From positions 62,001-126,000 of the forward strand of contig JAZARR010000284.1 of NCBI GenBank assembly GCA_037389465.1: a stretch of DNA of 64,000 bases. The letters run 5' to 3'. Made by a program: the position numbers and the translations under genes. Within the stretch, counting starts at the first letter, position 1; the number at the start of each line of letters is the position of its first letter. The stretch comes from Baylisascaris procyonis. Taxonomy: Eukaryota > Nematoda > Chromadorea > Rhabditida > Ascarididae. A model generated the notes under the pieces. It made no database searches, was not told the origin of the DNA, and was given only the letters and a program-made list of their open reading frames with translations. This document shows positions 57,664 to 64,000 of the stretch, one piece after another.

Positions 57664-58080
57664 CAAAGAAACGCTGAGTTCACCGCAATATCTTCATGTT
57701 TTGTGAACTACTCGCCACTTATAGGCATCTGATTGACACAAACAACCGTTGAATTCACCCCAATATCATCATGCTTTGTGAACTACTCGCCACTTATAGG
57801 CATCTAGTTGACACAAACAACGTTGAGTTCACCGCAATATCATCATGTTTTGTGAACTACTCGCCACTTATAGGCATCTAGTTGACACAAACAACCGTTG
57901 AATTCACAGCAATATCATCATGTTTTGTGAACTACTCGCCACTTATAGGCATCTAGTTGACACAAACAACCGTTGAATTCACCGCAATATCTTCATGTTT
58001 TGTGAACTACTCGCCACTTATAGGCATCTAGTTGACACAAACAACCGTTGAATTCACAGCAATATCATCATGTTTTGTGA
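57664..58080 (-). repeat. Second duplicated block, copy 2
   Basis: AAAGAAACGCTG (from 57,665), ATCTTCATG, CTGAT, ACCCCAATATC, CATGCTTTG (CTTTG at 57,774) and CAACGTTG (57,818) repeat the copy 1 order at a 673-bp offset. One extra unit with CACAGC then raises the offset to 748 bp. This is the same length change as at 47-48 kb. Confidence 0.82.
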
Positions 58081-61000
58081 ACTACTCGCCACTTATAGGC
58101 ATCTAGTTGACACAAACAACCGTTGAATTCACCGCAATATCATCATGTTTTGTGAACTACTCGCCACTTATAGGCATCTAGTTGACACAAACAACCGTTG
58201 AATTCACCGCAATATCATCATGTTTTGTGAACTACTCGCCACTTATAGGCATCTAGTTGACACAAACAACCGTTGAATTCACCGCAATATCATCATGTTT
58301 TGTGAACTACTCGCCACTTATAGGCATCTAGTTGACACAAACAACCGTTGAATTCACCGCAATATCATCATGTTTTGTGAACTACTCGCCACTTATAGGC
58401 ATCTAGTTGACACGAACAACCTTGAATTCACCGCAATATCATCATGTTTTGTGAACTACTCGCCACTTATAGGCATCTAGTTGACACGAACAACCTTGAA
58501 TTCACCGCAATATCATCATGTTTTGTGAACTACTCGCCACTTATAGGCATCTAGTTGACACAAACAACCGTTGAATTCACCGCAATATCGTCATGTTTTG
58601 TGAACTACTCGCCACTTATAGGCATCTAGTTGACACGAACAACCTTGAATTCACCGCAATATCATCATGTTTTGTGAACTACTCGCCACTTATAGGCATC
58701 TAGTTGACACAAACAACCGTTGAATTCACAGCAATATCATCATGTTTTGTGAACTACTCGCCACTTATAGGCATCTAGTTGACACGAACAACCTTGAATT
58801 CACCGCAATATCATCATGTTTTGTGAACTACTCGCCACTTATAGGCATCTAGTTGACACAAACAACCGTTGAATTCACCGCAATATCATCATGTTTTGTG
58901 AACTACTCGCCACTTTAGGCATCTAGTTGACACAAACAACGTTGAATTCACCGCAATATCATCATGTTTTGTGAACTACTCGCCACTTATAGGCATCTAG
59001 TTGACACAAACAACCGTTGAATTCACAGCAATATCATCATGTTTTGTGAACTACTCGCCACTTATAGGCATCTAGTTGACACAAACAACCGTTGAATTCA
59101 CAGCAATATCATCATGTTTTGTGAACTACTCGCCACTTATAGGCATCTAGTTGACACGAACAACCTTGAATTCACCGCAATATCATCATATTTTGTGAAC
59201 TACTCGCCACTTATAGGCATCTAGTTGACACAAACAACCGTTGAATCCGCCGCAATATCATCATGTTTTGTGAACTACTCGCCACTTTAGGCATCTAGTT
59301 GACACAAACAACCGTTGAATTCACCGCAATATCATCATGTTTTGTGAACTACTCGCCACTTATAGGCATCTAGTTGACACAAACAACCGTTGAATTCACC
59401 GCAATATCGTCATGTTTTGTGAACTACTCGCAACTTATAGGCATCTAGTTGACACGAACAACCTTGAATTCACAGCAATATCATCATGTTTTGTGAACTA
59501 CTCGCCACTTATAGGCATCTAGTTGACACGAACAACCTTGAATTCACAGCAATATCATCATGTTTTGTGAACTACTCGCCACTTATAGGCATCTAGTTGA
59601 CACAAACAACCGTTGAATTCACCGCAATATCATCATGTTTTGTGAACTACTCGCAACTTATAGGCATCTAGTTGACACGAACAACCTTGAATTCACAGCA
59701 ATATCATCATGTTTTGTGAACTACTCGCCACTTATAGGCATCTAGTTGACACAAACAACCGTTGAATTCACCGCAATATCATCATGTTTTGTGAACTACT
59801 CGCCACTTATAGGCATCTAGTTGACACAAACAACCGTTGAATTCACCGCAATATCATCATGTTTTGTGAACTACTCGCCACTTATAGGCATCTGATTGAC
59901 ACAAACAACCGTTGAATTCACCGCAATATCATCATGTTTTGTGAACTACTCGCCACTTTAGGCATCTAGTTGACACAAAGAACGCTGAGTTCACCGCAAT
60001 ATCATCATGTTTTGTGAACTACTCGCCACTTATAGGCATCTAGTTGACACAAACAACCGTTGAATTCACCGCAATATCATCATGTTTTGTGAACTACTCG
60101 CCACTTATAGGCATCTAGTTGACACAAACAACCGTTGAATTCACAGCAATATCATCATGTTTTGTGAACTACTCGCCACTTATAGGCATCTAGTTGACAC
60201 AAACAACCGTTGAATTCACCGCAATATCATCATGTTTTGTGAACTACTCGCCACTTATAGGCATCTAGTTGACACAAACAACCGTTGAATTCACCGCAAT
60301 ATCATCATGTTTTGTGAACTACTCGCCACTTATAGGCATCTAGTTGACACAAACAACCGTTGAATTCACAGCAATATCATCATGTTTTGTGAACTACTCG
60401 CCACTTATAGGCATCTAGTTGACACGAACAACCTTGAATTCACCGCAATATCATCATGTTTTGTGAACTACTCGCCACTTATAGGCATCTAGTTGACACA
60501 AACAACCGTTGAATTCACAGCAATATCATCATGTTTTGTGAACTACTCGCCACTTATAGGCATCTAGTTGACACGAACAACCTTGAATTCACCGCAATAT
60601 CATCATGTTTTGTGAACTACTCGCCACTTATAGGCATCTAGTTGACACAAACAACCGTTGAATTCACAGCAATATCATCATGTTTTGTGAACTACTCGCC
60701 ACTTATAGGCATCTAGTTGACACAAACAACCGTTGAATTCACCGCAATATCATCATGTTTTGTGAACTACTCGCCACTTATAGGCATCTAGTTGACACAA
60801 ACAACCGTTGAATTCACAGCAATATCATCATGTTTTGTGAACTACTCGCCACTTATAGGCATCTAGTTGACACAAACAACCGTTGAATTCACAGCAATAT
60901 CATCATGTTTTGTGAACTACTCGCCACTTATAGGCATCTAGTTGACACGAACAACCTTGAATTCACCGCAATATCATCATGTTTTGTGAACTACTCGCCA

Positions 61001-64000
61001 CTTATAGGCATCTAGTTGACACAAACAACCGTTGAATTCACCGCAATATCATCATGTTTTGTGAACTACTCGCCACTTTAGGCATCTAGTTGACACAAAC
61101 AACGTTGAATTCACCGCAATATCATCATGTTTTGTGAACTACTCGCCACTTATAGGCATCTAGTTGACACAAACAACCGTTGAATTCACCGCAATATCAT
61201 CATGTTTTGTGAACTACTCGCCACTTATAGGCATCTAGTTGACACAAACAACCGTTGAATTCACCGCAATATCATCATGTTTTGTGAACTACTCGCCACT
61301 TATAGGCATCTAGTTGACACGAACAACCTTGAATTCACAGGAATATCATCATGTTTTGTGAACTACTCGCCACTTATAGGCATCTAGTTGACACGAACAA
61401 CCTTGAATTCACAGGAATATCATCATGTTTTGTGAACTACTCGCCACTTATAGGCATCTAGTTGACACAAACAACCGTTGAATTCACCGCAATATCATCA
61501 TGTTTTGTGAACTACTCGCCACTTATAGGCATCTAGTTGACACAAACAACCGTTGAATTCACCGCAATATCGTCATGTTTTGTGAACTACTCGCAACTTA
61601 TAGGCATCTAGTTGACACGAACAACCTTGAATTCACCGCAATATCATCATGTTTTGTGAACTACTCGCCACTTATAGGCATCTAGTTGACACAAACAACC
61701 GTTGAATTCACCGCAATATCATCATGTTTTGTGAACTACTCGCCACTTAGAGGCATCTAGTTGACACGAACAACCTTGAATTCACAGGAATATCATCATA
61801 TTTTGTGAACTACTCGCCACTTACAGGCATCTAGTTGACACAAACAACCGTTGAATTCACAGCAATATCATCATGTTTTGTGAACTACTCGCCACTTATA
61901 GGCATCTAGTTGACACAAACAACCGTTGAATTCACCGCAATATCATCATGTTTTGTGAACTACTCGCCACTTATAGGCATCTAGTTGACACAAACAACCG
62001 TTGAATTCACAGCAATATCATCATGTTTTGTGAACTACTCGCCACTTATAGGCATCTAGTTGACACGAACAACCTTGAATTCACCGCAATATCTTCATGT
62101 TTTGTGAACTACTCGCCACTTATAGGCATCTAGTTGACACAAACAACCGTTGAATTCACCGCAATATCATCATGTTTTGTGAACTACTCGCCACTTTAGT
62201 CGTCTGGTTGACACAAAGAACGCTGAGTTCACCGCAATATCATCATGTTTTGTGAACTACTCGCCACTTATAGGCATCTAGTTGACACAAACAACCGTTG
62301 AATTCACCGCAATATCATCATGTTTTGTGAACTACTCGCAACTTATAGGCATCTAGTTGACACGAACAACCTTGAATTCACAGCAATATCATCATGTTTT
62401 GTGAACTACTCGCCACTTATAGGCATCTAGTTGACACAAACAACCGTTGAATTCACAGCAATATCATCATGTTTTGTGAACTACTCGCAACTTATAGGCA
62501 TCTAGTTGACACGAACAACCTTGAATTCACCGCAATATCATCATATTTTGTGAACTACTCGCCACTTATAGGCATCTAGTTGACACAAACAACCGTTGAA
62601 TTCACCGCAATATCATCATGTTTTGTGAACTACTCGCCACTTATAGGCATCTAGTTGACACAAACAACCGTTGAATTCACCGCAATATCATCATCTTTTG
62701 TGAACTACTCGCAACTTATAGGCATCTAGTTGACACGAACAACCTTGAATTCACAGCAATATCATCATGTTTTGTGAACTACTCGCCACTTATAGGCATC
62801 TAGTTGACACAAACAACCGTTGAATTCACCGCAATATCATCATGTTTTGTGAACTACTCGCAACTTATAGGCATCTAGTTGACACGAACAACCTTGAATT
62901 CACCGCAATATCATCATGTTTTGTGAACTACTCGCCACTTATAGGCATCTAGTTGACACAAACAACCGTTGAATTCACCGCAATATCATCATGTTTTGTC
63001 AGCTACTCGCCGCTTTAGTCGTCTGGTTGACACAGAGAACGCTGAGTTCACCGCAATATCATCATGTTTTGTGAACTACTCGCCAGTTATAGGCATCTAG
63101 TTGACACAAACAAGCATTGAATTCACAGCAATATCATCATGTTTTGTGAACTACTCGCCACTTATAGGCATCTAGTTGACACAAACAACCGGTGAATTCA
63201 CGTCAATATCATCATGTTTTGTGAACTACTCGCAACTTATAGGCATCTAGTTGACACGAACAACCTTGAATTCACCGCAATATCTTCATGTTTTGTGAAC
63301 TACTCGCCACTTGTAGGCATCTAGTTGACACAAACAACCGTTGAATTCACCGCAATATCATCATGTTTTGTGAACTACTCGCAACTTATAGGCATCTAGT
63401 TGACACGAACAACCTTGAATTCACCGCAATATCATCATATTTTGTGAACTACTCGCCACTTATAGGCATCTAGTTGACACAAACAACCGTTGAATTCACA
63501 GCAATATCATCATGTTTTGTGAACTACTCGCCACTTATAGGCATCTAGTTGACACGAACAACCTTGAATTCACCGCAATATCTTCATGTTTTGTGAACTA
63601 CTCGCCACTTATAGGCATCTAGTTGACACAAACAACCGTTGAATTCACCGCAATATCATCATGTTTTGTGAACTACTCGCCACTTATAGGCATCTAGTTG
63701 ACACAAACAACGCTGAATTCACCGCAATATCATCATGTTTTGTGAACTACTCGCCACTTATAGGCATCTAGTTGACACAAACAACCGTTGAATTCACCGC
63801 AATATCGTCATGTTTTGTGAACTACTCGCAACTTATAGGCATCTAGTTGACACGAACAACCTTGAATTCACAGCAATATCATCATGTTTTGTGAACTACT
63901 CGCCACTTATAGGCATCTAGTTGACACAAACAACCGTTGAATTCACAGCAATATCATCATGTTTTGTGAACTACTCGCCACTTATAGGCATCTAGTTGAC

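Larger units (their letters stand above)
9399..64000 (-). repeat. 75-bp satellite array, reverse arm
   Basis: The same unit as 1-75, on the minus strand. Read on the plus strand a unit starts CGCAATATCATCATG and ends CGTTGAATTCAC. The arm is about 54.6 kb, near 730 units, and continues past 64,000. It divides into a nearly uniform proximal part (to about 28,270), a variant-mixed middle part, and a distal part rich in D and E monomers. No gene or foreign insertion interrupts it. Confidence 0.98.
45750..64000 (-). repeat. Distal reverse arm with D and E monomers
   Basis: The variant mixture continues, and divergent D monomers now recur. Their TTTAG marker (first A) lies at 45788, 46160, 46905, 47128, 48771, 52580, 52951, 54219, 62198 and 63017, with a partial D at 59960. 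D lacks GAATTC and CTAG. Hybrids that keep only the D deletions lie near 54,815, 55,705, 56,080, 58,915 and 61,078. E units are at 45,823, 47,163, 47,836 and 52,615. The region holds the clearest traces of higher-order organisation. The array is still running at 64,000. Confidence 0.88.

Noticed and set aside
1..64000. CRISPR array
   Set aside because: The repeats abut directly with no unique spacers, and no cas genes are present.
9399..64000. Bacterial-type promoter (TTGACA in each unit)
   Set aside because: TTGACA occurs in every reverse-arm unit on the plus strand, but no TATAAT-like box lies about 17 nt downstream and no gene follows.
1..64000. TATA-like box (CTATAAG) in each unit
   Set aside because: It is a short AT-rich match present in every copy, with no associated start site or gene. 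It cannot be told from chance.
1..64000. CENP-B box or telomeric repeat
   Set aside because: I see no match to the CENP-B box core (TTCG...CGGG) and no TTAGGG- or TTAGG-type runs in the unit or variants.

Overview
The whole window is one block of tandemly repeated satellite DNA. I found no gene, RNA gene, transposon, CRISPR array, promoter or other single-copy sequence. The unit is 75 bp (unit 1 is positions 1-75) and about 40% GC (19 G, 11 C, 22 A, 23 T). It carries GAATTC at unit bases 3-8, GTCAAC at 22-27, CTAG at 27-30 and CATG at 61-64. The consensus unit has a stop codon in all six frames, so the array cannot encode a long protein. Tens of kilobases of homogeneous satellite point to eukaryotic heterochromatin, most likely centromeric, pericentromeric or subtelomeric. 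I do not recognise the family and cannot name the organism. The array runs off both ends of the window.

Layout. Positions 1-9398 hold units in one orientation (called forward, +). At about 9398 the orientation flips, and 9399-64000 holds the same unit on the other strand. The forward arm is perfect for its first 17 units (1-1285), then collects substitutions and indels. Near the flip it is badly decayed, with units of 54-72 bp. The reverse arm is almost perfect from the flip to about 28,270, and 16,961-26,333 (about 125 units) shows no variant on reading. From about 28,271 to the end it becomes a mixture of recurrent monomer variants.

Variant families, in forward unit coordinates: B = C11 deleted plus T19C (74 bp), often with G43T and T66C; C = G75T; D = T6C, A10G, G13 deleted, G16C, T28C, T32C, C34A, T38 deleted (73 bp); E = changes at 39-44, often with T19A, T28A and A29G. 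B, C and D and a partial E occur in both arms. A 148-bp D-E dimer lies in the reverse arm at 45,750, 47,090 and 52,542, and an E-like/D pair of the same order and length lies at 5,231-5,378 in the forward arm. The two arms therefore come from one ancestral array with higher-order structure. Two loci also show duplicated variant strings about 673 bp apart, close to nine units.

The most interesting points are the head-to-head flip, the cluster of about five strand switches with 2-5 nt microhomology just before it, the sharp contrast in decay across it, the conserved D-E dimer, and the nearly indel-only variation left in the homogenised block. All statements come from reading by eye; no alignment or database search was run.
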